The notes under the pieces are model-generated. The model was not told the origin of the DNA. It was given only the letters and a program-made list of their open reading frames with translations, and did not search any database. A program made the translations under genes and the position numbers. A stretch of 64,000 bases of DNA from Ferrovibrio sp. MS7 (GTDB lineage Bacteria; Pseudomonadota; Alphaproteobacteria; Ferrovibrionales; Ferrovibrionaceae): NCBI RefSeq assembly GCF_038404985.1, contig NZ_JBBKBA010000002.1, forward strand, positions 1 through 64,000, read 5' to 3'. Position 1 is the first letter of the stretch; the number at the start of each line of letters is the position of its first letter. Of this stretch, positions 25,427-32,786 are shown one piece after another.

Positions 25427-25894
25427 ATGCGCACATTCGACGACTTCACTGTCGGCGAGGTGACCGAATTCCCGCCGCGTACCGTGAGCGAGGAAGAGAT
25501 CATCGCCTTCGCCAGGGAATACGATCCGCAACCCTTCCATATCGACCGCGAGGCGGCGGCCAAGACGCCCTATGGCGGCATCATCGCCTCGGGCTGGCAT
25601 ACCGCCGGCCTGATGATGCGCATGATGGTGGACAACATCCTGGAAGGTTCCACCTCCATGGGCTCGCCGGGCATCGATGAATTGCGCTGGGTCCGCCCGG
25701 TGCGGCCGGGCGACACGCTGCATCTGCGCGGCATCGTGACGGCGGTGAAGCCGTCGCAATCCAAGCCCGACCGTGGCGTGATCTCGACGCTCTATGAAAT
25801 GCGCAATCAGAACGGCGAGATGGTGCTGACCATGCGCGGCAAGGGCATGTATGGCCGCCGCAAGCCAGCCGCAGCCAATAAGGCGGAGGGTTGA
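25427..25894 (+). CDS. MaoC-family (R)-hydratase, first of a tandem pair
   Basis: A 155-residue single hot-dog domain. The hydratase 2 signature is FAREYDPQPFHIDREAA, with the catalytic Asp and His, followed by YGGIIASGWHTAGL. Such enzymes hydrate trans-2-enoyl-CoA to (R)-3-hydroxyacyl-CoA, a route that can feed polyhydroxyalkanoate synthesis (compare the phasin upstream) or fatty-acid breakdown. The next gene is a close paralogue, so the two probably arose by tandem duplication and may form a heterodimer. It starts 9 bp after ychF. Confidence 0.88.
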   Translation: MRTFDDFTVGEVTEFPPRTVSEEEIIAFAREYDPQPFHIDREAAAKTPYGGIIASGWHTAGLMMRMMVDNILEGSTSMGSPGIDELRWVRPVRPGDTLHLRGIVTAVKPSQSKPDRGVISTLYEMRNQNGEMVLTMRGKGMYGRRKPAAANKAEG

Positions 25895-25896
25895 GC

Positions 25897-26349
25897 ATGC
25901 AGTATTTCGAGGATGTCGAAATCGGCAAGCCGCGCGATACCGGCAGTTATACCTTCACCCAGGAAGCCATCATCCGCTTCGCCCGGCAATTCGACCCGCA
26001 GCCCTTCCATATCGACCCGGAGGCAGCGAAGAGTTCGAATTTCGGCCAGCTCGTCGCATCCGGCTGGCACACGGCCTCGACGGTGATGCGGCTGATCGTC
26101 GATTCCGCCGTCAATGTCGAAGCCAGCCTCGGCTCGCCAGGCTTCGATGACCTGACCTGGAAGAAGCCGGTGCGGCCGGGCGACACCATCCGCGCCCGCC
26201 TCACCTGCCAGGAAAAGACGCCATCGAAAAGCCGCCCCGGCATCGGCTCGGGCCGCTTCCTGATCGAGGTGTTCAATCAGGACAACGAACTGATCATGAC
26301 CATGATCAGCATCGGCCTGATGCGTTTCCGCAACCCGCCCGCGGCCTAA
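25897..26349 (+). CDS. MaoC-family (R)-hydratase, second of a tandem pair
   Basis: A 150-residue hot-dog protein strongly similar to the gene before it. FARQFDPQPFHIDPEAA carries the catalytic Asp/His, and LVASGWHTAS and LTWKKPVRPGDTI follow in the same order. The start is the ATG at 25897, two bases after the previous stop and preceded by GGCGGAGGG; a TTG at 25891 is a poorer choice. It is the last gene of the plus run and is followed by a palindrome at 26358-26382. The C-terminus diverges from the paralogue, which may change chain-length specificity. Confidence 0.88.
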   Translation: MQYFEDVEIGKPRDTGSYTFTQEAIIRFARQFDPQPFHIDPEAAKSSNFGQLVASGWHTASTVMRLIVDSAVNVEASLGSPGFDDLTWKKPVRPGDTIRARLTCQEKTPSKSRPGIGSGRFLIEVFNQDNELIMTMISIGLMRFRNPPAA

Positions 26350-26357
26350 TTGCCGAA

Positions 26358-26382
26358 GATGCGCGGATCAAGTCCGCGCATC
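26358..26382. repeat. Extragenic palindrome, also a likely bidirectional terminator
   Basis: GATGCGCGGA (26358-26367) and TCCGCGCATC (26373-26382) form a 10-bp stem with loop TCAAG. It sits between two convergent genes. The same TCAAG-loop design recurs at 59299-59321, so it is probably one of a dispersed family. Confidence 0.7.
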
Positions 26383-26396
26383 TCATGCCGCCCCCC

Positions 26397-27338
26397 CTAC
26401 TCCGCCGCGCGCGCCGCGCCGAGTTCCTCGTTCCAGGCTCTGAGCGCCCGGGCTGCAGGCGCCACGCGGGCGGCCTCCGCCTCGTTCAGGCCGGTGAGCA
26501 TCGGCAGCATCGGTCCGGTATCGGCAACGCCGCCGAGCGACACCGCATCATGCAGCACGCGGATCGGGTTGATTTCATCGCGCAGATCCTCCAGCGGCAT
26601 GAACTGCGCCCGCAATGCTTCGGCAGCGGCATCGTCGCCGCGCTGGATCGCCTTGAGCATCGCCATCGAGCCGCGCGGGCTGAGGCAGACCGAACCGGAG
26701 GTGAAGCTGGCCAGGCCGAAATGCCGCAGATGCTGGATTGCCGGCCGCTCGCCGATGCCGCTCACCACCTTCGACTTGTCGATCTGCTGCAGGATCGCGC
26801 GGAGGTAATTGTCGTTCAGCGTATCGGCGCGCACCACGGCGTATTTCACCGAGACCAGCAGGCCGTCGCGGTCGAGCCGGGCAAGTTCGGCCGGATCGAT
26901 ATAGTTATCCGACTTGATATAGACCACGATCGGCTTGGCTAACGCCTCGGCGGCACGCCGCAGCGCTATCGCGACACCGGCCGGGGTCATCGGAAAGGTC
27001 ATCGGCAAGGCCATGGCGGTGGGCAGCCGGCGTGGGCGCAGCATCTTCGCCTGGTCGATCAGCCGGCCATAATCCGGGCCGAAGGACGGCAGCAGCCAGG
27101 TATCGGGTCCCGCCGTCGCTTCCAGGAAGTCCAGCACGCGCTCATATTCGCTTAAACCGATATTGTAGAAATTGGCATTGCCGCCATACATCAGGGTGCG
27201 CACGCCACCGGCTTCGAGATGCCGGATCAGGGCCGCGTTGGCGGCCTCGTTGAGGCTGAAATCGCCATGCCGTGCCAGCGGCGGTACCGCGATCACCGAG
27301 CGGCTGAGGTCGGCGGGCGTCACCGGGCTCGTTTTCAT
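26397..27338 (-). CDS. Dihydrodipicolinate synthase-family aldolase/lyase
   Basis: A 313-residue TIM-barrel protein of the DapA/NAL superfamily. The expected features are GGVRTLMYGGNANFYNIGLSEYE (phosphate-loop-like region near 47-66) and the Schiff-base lysine in DGLLVSVKYAVVR (about residue 180). It lacks the canonical TTGE of true DapA, so it is more likely an aldolase or decarboxylating lyase of a sugar acid or aromatic degradation route than the lysine-pathway enzyme. Its substrate is unknown. Its promoter side faces the large inverted-repeat element at 27378-27644. Confidence 0.72.
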   Translation of the reverse strand: MKTSPVTPADLSRSVIAVPPLARHGDFSLNEAANAALIRHLEAGGVRTLMYGGNANFYNIGLSEYERVLDFLEATAGPDTWLLPSFGPDYGRLIDQAKMLRPRRLPTAMALPMTFPMTPAGVAIALRRAAEALAKPIVVYIKSDNYIDPAELARLDRDGLLVSVKYAVVRADTLNDNYLRAILQQIDKSKVVSGIGERPAIQHLRHFGLASFTSGSVCLSPRGSMAMLKAIQRGDDAAAEALRAQFMPLEDLRDEINPIRVLHDAVSLGGVADTGPMLPMLTGLNEAEAARVAPAARALRAWNEELGAARAAE

Positions 27339-27377
27339 TTCGTTTACTCCCCATGGGCGATAGTATTGGCTTCAGGT

Positions 27378-27644
27378 TAGGGTCCGGACCCATTGGGGAC
27401 AGGCCCGTGACGCTGTGATTTTCTTGCCTGGCTAGGAGAAAAGCCGAAAGCGATGTGGGGCATCGGTGAGGGTTTTCGGCAACGCCAGGCAAGAAAAGCA
27501 CAGCGCCCGCAAGGATTGGCCAGGGAGGGCCGCCGGATGTCGTCGCAAATCTTGCCCGTAGTCCCACTACGCGCTGCGATTTGCTCCTAACCGGCGGCCC
27601 TCCCTGGCCAATCCCGGGCCTGTCCCGAATGAGTCCGGACCCTA
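27378..27644. mobile_element. 267-bp nested inverted-repeat element (MITE-like, folds as a three-way junction)
   Basis: The outer arms, 27378-27407 and 27615-27644, are complementary over 30 bp except for two positions and start/end TAGGGTCCGGAC. Inside are two further long hairpins. Hairpin A has arms 27411-27432 and 27484-27505 (22 bp, one mismatch). Hairpin B has arms 27513-27536 and 27591-27614 (24 bp, perfect). Their loops contain smaller perfect hairpins (27451-27465; 27557-27571). No protein gene of sense is inside. TA at both outer ends would fit an IS630/mariner-type target duplication. It fills the divergent gap between the DapA-like gene and the TPR-methyltransferase gene. Confidence 0.8.
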
Positions 27645-27674
27645 GCCCTTCGCCCCTTATCGTTGCAAAGCAAA

Positions 27675-29801
27675 ATGCCACTCCCCTCGCCCGAATCCCT
27701 CGCCGCCAAGGCCCATCTGCTGCCGCTGCTGAAGGCCGCCCTCAAGGCCGTGAACGAGCAGCGCCACGAGGAAGCGGAAAGGCTGATCGCGTCGATCCTG
27801 GAGCAGGAACCCGGCATGGCCGATGCGGTGCATGCCCGCGCCCATATCGCGCTGGCCCGCGGCGACCTGGCCAAGGCGGAAGAATTGGCGCGCCAGGCCA
27901 TCGCCCTGGATTTCCATTACGAGAATTATCACATCACGCTGGCCCAGGCATTGCTCGGCCTCGGCGATGCCGAAGGCGCCAAGCAGAGCGTCGGCGTGGC
28001 GCTTGGCCTCAACAATACCAGCGCCGAAGCATACATGATGCTGGCCGATGTTTATAAGCGCCTGGATGACCTGGAAAGCGCGCGCGGCGCGCTGCGCATG
28101 GGCAAGCAGCATAATCCGAATAATGCCGAAATCCGCTTCCGCCTCGGCACTATCGAAGGCGCTCTCGGCAAGCCGAATGTGGCGCTGACCTACTATCAGC
28201 AGGCGCTGCAGCTACGGCCGGATCACCCGCTCTATCGCATCCTCTATGCCCGCAGCCTGCGCAAATGGCGCCTCAAGCAGCCGAACCCGGCGTTGCTCGC
28301 CACGGTGATGCCGCTGATCGGCAAGCCCGGCGTGTCGCCGCGCGATCTTACCGGCATCGTCGAGGGCACGCTGCTGCTCGATGGCGCCATCCTGTCGCTG
28401 TTCGGTGTGATGGAGCAGCAACCGAAACTGCTTGCCCGGCTGATGGATTCACCACAGTTTCCCAAGCTCGGCGACAACGACGTGCTGCTGCGCTGGCTGC
28501 GCTATGGCGAGGTGGTGGACTCCCGCCTTGAAACGCTCTGCGCGGTGCTGCGCCGCGCCGCGCTGTGGCTGGCGCTGGCCAAGCCGGAAGCCCTGGAAAC
28601 GCATGCCGCCTGGCTCGATGCACTGGCGGCGCGCAACTTCCATGCCGATTACCTAGACCCGGAGACGGCGGCGGAACGCGAACGCCTGGCACTGCTGGAT
28701 CAGCAGATCAGCGCCGTTGTCGCCGCGGGACAATTGCCCGGTGCCAGCCTGCTGGCGCTGTATGCCTGCTATCGCCCGATCTACCGCCGCGCCGATGCCG
28801 CCGCCCTGGCGGCTTTGCGCTGGCCGGGGGTAATCAGCGAATTGCGCCGCGTACAGCTCGACGAACCGCTCTATGAGCGCGAACTGGCCGCCAGCATGCC
28901 GAACGCAACGCCGATCGAGGATGCCACCAGCCAGTTCGTGCGCGAGATGTATGAGGAAAGCCCCTTCCCGCGCTGGAACCAGCCGATCATCGGCTTCAAT
29001 GCCTCGGTCGGACAGGTCATTCGTTCAGTGCTGCCATTACGGCGCTTGCCTGGCATCAGCGTCGACCGACCGGATGTGCTGGTTGCCGGTTGCGGCACTG
29101 GCCAGCATGCCATTCTCGCCGCGACCAATTACGGCAATTCCCAGGTGCTGGCGGTGGACCTGAGCCGCGCCAGCCTCGCCTATGGCAAGCGCAAGACCCA
29201 GGAACTCGGCTACAAGAATATCGAATTCGCCCAGGCCGACATTCTCAAGCTGGGGCAACTGCCGCGGCGTTTCGACATCATTGAATCCTTCGGCGTGCTG
29301 CATCACATGCGCGACCCGCTGGCCGGCCTGAAGCAGCTCACCATGCTGCTCAAGCCCGATGGTTACATGATGCTCGGGCTCTACAGCGAAGTCGCCCGCC
29401 GCGATGTGGTGCTGTCGCGCCAGCTCATCGCCAAGCATGGCTATGCCGATACGCCCGACGACATCCGCCGCTTCCGCATCGACCTGCCGCAGCTGGATGC
29501 CGAACTCTATGCGCGCCTGCGCAAATCGCCGGCCTTCTACAACCTGCCCGATTTCCGCGACCTGGTGTTCCATCGCCAGGAGCATCGCTACTATCCGGAA
29601 CAGCTTGGCGACCTGGCGCGCGATGCCGGGCTGCGTTTCCTCGGCTTCGATTTCACCGATCAGAATATCCTGCGCGACTATCTCGCGGATTACCCCGACG
29701 ATCCCCAGGCGGTGAACTTGAGCCACTGGGCCGAGTATGAGCGCCGGCATCCCAATTTGTTCGCCAACTGCTTCCGCTTCTGGCTCGACAAGCGGGTCTA
29801 G
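27675..29801 (+). CDS. TPR-repeat protein fused to a class I SAM methyltransferase
   Basis: A 708-residue two-part protein. The first 200 or so residues are tetratricopeptide repeats (for example PGMADAVHARAHIALARGDLAKAEELARQA and NPNNAEIRFRLGTIEGALGKPNVAL). A helical linker follows. The C-terminal third is a Rossmann methyltransferase with SAM loop DVLVAGCGTGQHA near residue 468, the acidic strand end VLAVDLSRASL, and FDIIESFGVLHHMRDP. The substrate is unknown; TPR-methyltransferases of this layout are common in alphaproteobacteria and often modify proteins or glycans. The start is the ATG at 27675; a TTG four codons upstream is possible. Its upstream region is occupied by the inverted-repeat element. 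Confidence 0.8.
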   Translation: MPLPSPESLAAKAHLLPLLKAALKAVNEQRHEEAERLIASILEQEPGMADAVHARAHIALARGDLAKAEELARQAIALDFHYENYHITLAQALLGLGDAEGAKQSVGVALGLNNTSAEAYMMLADVYKRLDDLESARGALRMGKQHNPNNAEIRFRLGTIEGALGKPNVALTYYQQALQLRPDHPLYRILYARSLRKWRLKQPNPALLATVMPLIGKPGVSPRDLTGIVEGTLLLDGAILSLFGVMEQQPKLLARLMDSPQFPKLGDNDVLLRWLRYGEVVDSRLETLCAVLRRAALWLALAKPEALETHAAWLDALAARNFHADYLDPETAAERERLALLDQQISAVVAAGQLPGASLLALYACYRPIYRRADAAALAALRWPGVISELRRVQLDEPLYERELAASMPNATPIEDATSQFVREMYEESPFPRWNQPIIGFNASVGQVIRSVLPLRRLPGISVDRPDVLVAGCGTGQHAILAATNYGNSQVLAVDLSRASLAYGKRKTQELGYKNIEFAQADILKLGQLPRRFDIIESFGVLHHMRDPLAGLKQLTMLLKPDGYMMLGLYSEVARRDVVLSRQLIAKHGYADTPDDIRRFRIDLPQLDAELYARLRKSPAFYNLPDFRDLVFHRQEHRYYPEQLGDLARDAGLRFLGFDFTDQNILRDYLADYPDDPQAVNLSHWAEYERRHPNLFANCFRFWLDKRV

Positions 29802-29859
29802 CAGCGGCATCCTCCGCTTCCCGTTCATCGCTGCCGATTCTGGCGCCACAGTCGCTGTC

Positions 29860-30582
29860 ATGACCACCACATCGCAACCTCTCCGGCTGACCTGGCGCGG
29901 CGCGCTGGAAGGCGCCCGCGTTTCCGCCGGCCTGGTGCCCGGCGTATTCATCTATGCCGTGGCCTTCGGCGTGCTGGCGCGCACGGCGGAAACCGGCCTC
30001 ACCGCCGCCTTCCTGATGAGTGCCCTGCTGTTCACCGGCTCAGGCCAAGTAGTAACGCTGCAGCTCTGGCATGCGCCCTTCCCGATCCTGGCCATGCTGG
30101 CCACCATCTTCGCCATGAATGCGCGCTATGTGCTGATGAGCGCCTCGCTGCGCCCGGCCTTGGCCGGCATGCCGACGAGCCATGCCTATGCCAGCCTGTT
30201 CATGCTCGGCGACGGCAACTGGATCATGGCGATGCGCATGCATGCCCAGGGCAACCTGGAAGGCGGCTTCCTGTTCGGCAGCGGCGCGACGCAGTATCTG
30301 GTGTGGTGCGCCGGGACGGTGCTGGGCTATCTCGCCGGCAGCCTGCTTGGCTCGCCAAAATCCCTTGGCCTCGACTTCCTGCTCACCGCCTTCTGCACCG
30401 CCATGGCGGTGGCGATGTGGAAAGGCCGCGACGATGCCTGGCCGCTGCTGGTCGGCGGCGGCAGTGCCATCCTCGCGGCGCAGGTGATTCCGGGGCAGTG
30501 GTATATCGTGATCGGCGCCATTGCCGGCAGCGTGTTCGGCGCCTTCTGGAAAACCCGCAAGCGGGCGTCAGCCGATGCCTGA
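29860..30582 (+). CDS. azlC: AzlC-family branched-chain amino acid exporter, large subunit
   Basis: A 240-residue polytopic membrane protein with the AzlC signature: VPGVFIYAVAFGVLA, FTGSGQVVTLQLW and MNARYVLMSASLRP, the last two highly conserved. AzlC with AzlD forms an exporter of branched-chain amino acids or their analogues. The start is the ATG at 29860 (MTTTSQ), since the longer frame overlaps the preceding gene. It overlaps azlD by 8 bp. It is 58 bp after the TPR-methyltransferase and could be transcribed with it. Confidence 0.9.
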   Translation: MTTTSQPLRLTWRGALEGARVSAGLVPGVFIYAVAFGVLARTAETGLTAAFLMSALLFTGSGQVVTLQLWHAPFPILAMLATIFAMNARYVLMSASLRPALAGMPTSHAYASLFMLGDGNWIMAMRMHAQGNLEGGFLFGSGATQYLVWCAGTVLGYLAGSLLGSPKSLGLDFLLTAFCTAMAVAMWKGRDDAWPLLVGGGSAILAAQVIPGQWYIVIGAIAGSVFGAFWKTRKRASADA

Positions 30583-30901
30583 GGGAATGATACTTGGGCT
30601 GATCTCGACAGAAGCCCTGCTCGCCATCTTCGCCATGGCCGCGATGTCGTATTTCTGCCGCGCCAGCGGCTTCTGGATGATGCGCTTCGTCAAGCCGAGC
30701 CCCTGGGTGGAAGCCTGGCTGCAATCGATCCCGATGGCGATCATGGGCGCCATCCTGGCGCCGGTGGCGATCAAGGCCGGCTGGCCGGAAATCGGCGGCT
30801 TCGCCGCCGCCTTCCTCACCATGCGCTATACCGGCCGCGACATGGTCGGCGCGCTGGCCGGCGTCGCCGTGGTGGCGACCCTGCGCGCCGTATTGGGGTG
30901 A
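30575..30901 (+). CDS. azlD: AzlD-family transporter small subunit
   Basis: A 108-residue membrane protein with four hydrophobic segments, the usual AzlD size. AMAAMSYFCRASGFWMM and the closing VGALAGVAVVATLRAVLG are typical. It pairs with AzlC as the second subunit of the branched-chain amino acid exporter. The start is the ATG at 30575 within the end of azlC, so the two are translationally coupled. A palindromic repeat begins 22 bp after its stop. Confidence 0.88.
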   Translation: MPEGMILGLISTEALLAIFAMAAMSYFCRASGFWMMRFVKPSPWVEAWLQSIPMAIMGAILAPVAIKAGWPEIGGFAAAFLTMRYTGRDMVGALAGVAVVATLRAVLG

Positions 30902-30922
30902 TTTTCACAACATTTCAGGCTG

Positions 30923-30953
30923 AAAATGGGCTTCCCGCTTCCGCGGGAATGAC
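30923..30953 (-). repeat. Extragenic palindrome, family A
   Basis: On the minus strand it reads GTCATTCCCGCGGAAGCGGG and ends CCCATTTT. It forms a hairpin with a GGAA-type loop and faces the copy at 30983-31013 head to head. Confidence 0.85.
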
Positions 30954-30982
30954 TCAAAAATTCTTCGTTGCTTTCTATTTTC

Positions 30983-31013
30983 GTCACCCTCGCGGAAGCG
31001 AGGGTCCCATTTC
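30983..31013 (+). repeat. Extragenic palindrome, family A, left border of the GIY-YIG unit
   Basis: The sequence GTCACCCTCGCGGAAGCGAG followed by GGTCCCATTT abuts, and by two bases overlaps, the stop codon of the GIY-YIG gene. With its inverted partner at 31309-31338 it brackets that gene precisely. Confidence 0.88.
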
Positions 31014-31302
31014 AGCGCAACAGATCGTCATAGAGATCACGCCATTCCGGATTGGCTGATTGAATCAGGTCGATCTTCCAGGCCCGGCGCCATTGTTTGA
31101 GCCGCTTCTCGCGCTCGATGGCCAAACCGATGTCTTCGTGAGCCTCCACGAATACCAGCCGCTTCAGACCATAGCGCCTGGTGAAACCCTCGATCGAGCC
31201 TTCGCGGTGCTCATGGGCACGGCGCGCCATATCACTGGTCACGCCAATATACAGCGTGCCATACGGCTTATCGGTAACGATGTAGACCCAGCCTGTCGTC
31301 AT
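31012..31302 (-). CDS. Small GIY-YIG nuclease-domain protein
   Basis: A 96-residue single GIY-YIG domain. VYI (residues 6-8) and YIG (18-20) bracket the catalytic strand pair, and the helix with R26 (MARRAHEHREG) and the Glu of the EREKRLKQWRRAWK region complete the expected active-site set. The terminal NPEWRDLYDDLL is typical of the short UPF0213/YhbQ-like branch. These stand-alone proteins are common in proteobacteria and their role is uncertain. This copy is bracketed by an inverted pair of palindromic repeats (30983-31013, 31309-31338) that stop within 7 bp of the gene at both ends, which suggests a mobilised gene-repeat unit. Confidence 0.88.
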   Translation of the reverse strand: MTTGWVYIVTDKPYGTLYIGVTSDMARRAHEHREGSIEGFTRRYGLKRLVFVEAHEDIGLAIEREKRLKQWRRAWKIDLIQSANPEWRDLYDDLLR

Positions 31303-31308
31303 TGGAAT

Positions 31309-31338
31309 AAATGGGATCCTCGCTTCCGCGAGGATGAC
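31309..31338 (-). repeat. Extragenic palindrome, family A, right border of the GIY-YIG unit
   Basis: On the minus strand it reads GTCATCCTCGCGGAAGCGAG then GATCCCATTT, matching 30983-31013 except at two compensating positions (C/T and G/A), so the stem is kept. Confidence 0.88.
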
Positions 31339-31387
31339 TAAAAAAGAAGAAAAGCAGTGTTACAGCCTAACCCCGCCCCACAATCTT

Positions 31388-31468
31388 GTCACCCTCGCGC
31401 CGGCCCTTCGGGCCTGTGCGCCCACGAACGCTTTCAGCGTTCGCGCGCTTACAGGGGCCCCATTTCAG
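31388..31468. repeat. Enlarged palindromic repeat (family A ends with an internal insert)
   Basis: It starts GTCACCCTCGCG and ends GGGGCCCCATTTCAG like family A, but about 50 bp lie between. These contain two smaller hairpins, GGCCCTTCGGGCC and CGAACGCTTTCAGCGTTCG. It lies in the 135-bp gap before the thioesterase gene. Confidence 0.65.
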
Positions 31469-31475
31469 TTCTCAA

Positions 31476-31913
31476 TCACACGCCCGTCGATGAGGCGTGG
31501 CCGGCGGCGGGGCCGAAGAGTTTGAAAATGGCGTTGGCGTTGTAGACCGGGGTATCGCCGGCGGTGAGTTCCACCGTGAGATAGCACAGCGAGCGCGTTG
31601 CCTTGACGATGCGCGGCCGCGCCTCGACCCAGGCACCCGGATTGGCCGAACTGAAGAAGTTCGAGGTCATCGACACCGTGGCGCAGACGCGGCCGAGATT
31701 GGCGATGATGTATTGCCCGCAGATCGTATCGGCGAAAGCGAACAGCACGCCGCCATGCATCACGCCGTTGACGTTGCCATGATGCTCCACGGTCTTGAAG
31801 CCGTAGACGAATTCATCGCCATTGCGGCGCAGGTAGAACGGGCCGATCAGGCCGACAAAGCCGCTCTTGATGGCCAGCAGATCAAAACCCTGCGGCGGTA
31901 CGAAATCATCCAT
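31476..31913 (-). CDS. PaaI-family hot-dog thioesterase
   Basis: A 145-residue acyl-CoA thioesterase-like hot-dog protein. The family core HGNVNGVMHGGVLFAFADT (about residues 45-63) with the catalytic-region Asp/His is intact. The rest shows the ATVSMTSNFFSSANPGAWVEARPRIV strand pattern. Substrates of such enzymes range from phenylacetyl-CoA-related thioesters to medium-chain acyl-CoA, and here the substrate is unknown. It lies 15 bp downstream of the FAS1-like dehydratase gene on the same strand, so the two may form an acyl-CoA unit. Confidence 0.85.
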   Translation of the reverse strand: MDDFVPPQGFDLLAIKSGFVGLIGPFYLRRNGDEFVYGFKTVEHHGNVNGVMHGGVLFAFADTICGQYIIANLGRVCATVSMTSNFFSSANPGAWVEARPRIVKATRSLCYLTVELTAGDTPVYNANAIFKLFGPAAGHASSTGV

Positions 31914-31928
31914 TCCAGCGCTACCCGC

Positions 31929-32786
31929 TTATGAGAAAGCCGCCTCGGCGGTCATCGCCAGCATGCCTTCATGGTCGCGGATCCACAAGGCCAGGCCGCC
32001 ATCGGCGGCATCCTTGGCGCAGAGCGTGAAGCCCTGACCATCGATCACCGGGCGGCGGCCACGGAAGCTGAATCGAGCCATCGCCTGCTGCGGCCTGAGC
32101 GCGCGGGCGAAATCGCAAAGCAAGGTGGCGAGCAACGGCCCATGTACCACCAGGCCGCCATAGCCTTCCACCTCGCGGGCATAGTCGCGGTCATAGTGAA
32201 TACGATGGCCGTTGAAGGTCAGCGCCGAATAGCGGAACAGCAAGGTGGCATCAGCCAGGAAAGCCTGTTCATGCTGCTGATCCCCCGATATCGACGCAGG
32301 GGCCGGCTCGGGCACGGTCTGGCTGTTGCCATCCTCGCGATACACAATGTCATGCCGGTCGGTGACGCAGAGGCGGCCCGAGGCATCGCTGATGTCCTGC
32401 CGCACGGTGACAAACACCAGGCCGCCGCTGCGGCCATGCTTCTCGCTCACCGCCTCGATCACCGCGCGGCGCGTGGCCGGCTGATCCAGCGGCAGGTCAT
32501 GGTGGAAGTCGAGCCGGCTGCCGGCCCACATGCGGCGTGCCGGGCGGCCCCAATGGGCGCCGACATCAGGCAGGAAGCCGCCAAGCTTGGGATGGCCGTC
32601 GCGGCCCAGGCCGGAACGCGGCGCGATCACCCAGAAACTGAGCCAGTGGCGCAAGGGCGGCATCGCCGTGCCCGCCGTATAAGCGGCGCCATCGCGGTCG
32701 AGTGCTGCTTCCAGCGCCCGCACCGGCTCCGAGCGCAGCACATCCGTGGCGCTCTCCTCGCGCCCGATCCAGTCGGTCAGCGGCAT
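31929..32786 (-). CDS. FAS1-like dehydratase / mesaconyl-CoA hydratase-type MaoC protein
   Basis: A 285-residue double hot-dog protein. The first half carries WLSFWVIAPRSGLGRDGHPKLGGFLPD and GSRLDFHHDLPL, and the second half the hydratase-type LLFRYSALTFNGHRIHYDRDYAREVEGYGGLVVHGPL, with the catalytic Asp-His near residue 200. This layout is that of the mitochondrial 3-hydroxyacyl-thioester dehydratase (HTD2) and mesaconyl-C4-CoA hydratase group. The likely reaction is hydration or dehydration of a branched or dicarboxylic acyl-CoA. The start overlaps the end of the coiled-coil gene (ATGA). Confidence 0.8.
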   Translation of the reverse strand: MPLTDWIGREESATDVLRSEPVRALEAALDRDGAAYTAGTAMPPLRHWLSFWVIAPRSGLGRDGHPKLGGFLPDVGAHWGRPARRMWAGSRLDFHHDLPLDQPATRRAVIEAVSEKHGRSGGLVFVTVRQDISDASGRLCVTDRHDIVYREDGNSQTVPEPAPASISGDQQHEQAFLADATLLFRYSALTFNGHRIHYDRDYAREVEGYGGLVVHGPLLATLLCDFARALRPQQAMARFSFRGRRPVIDGQGFTLCAKDAADGGLALWIRDHEGMLAMTAEAAFS

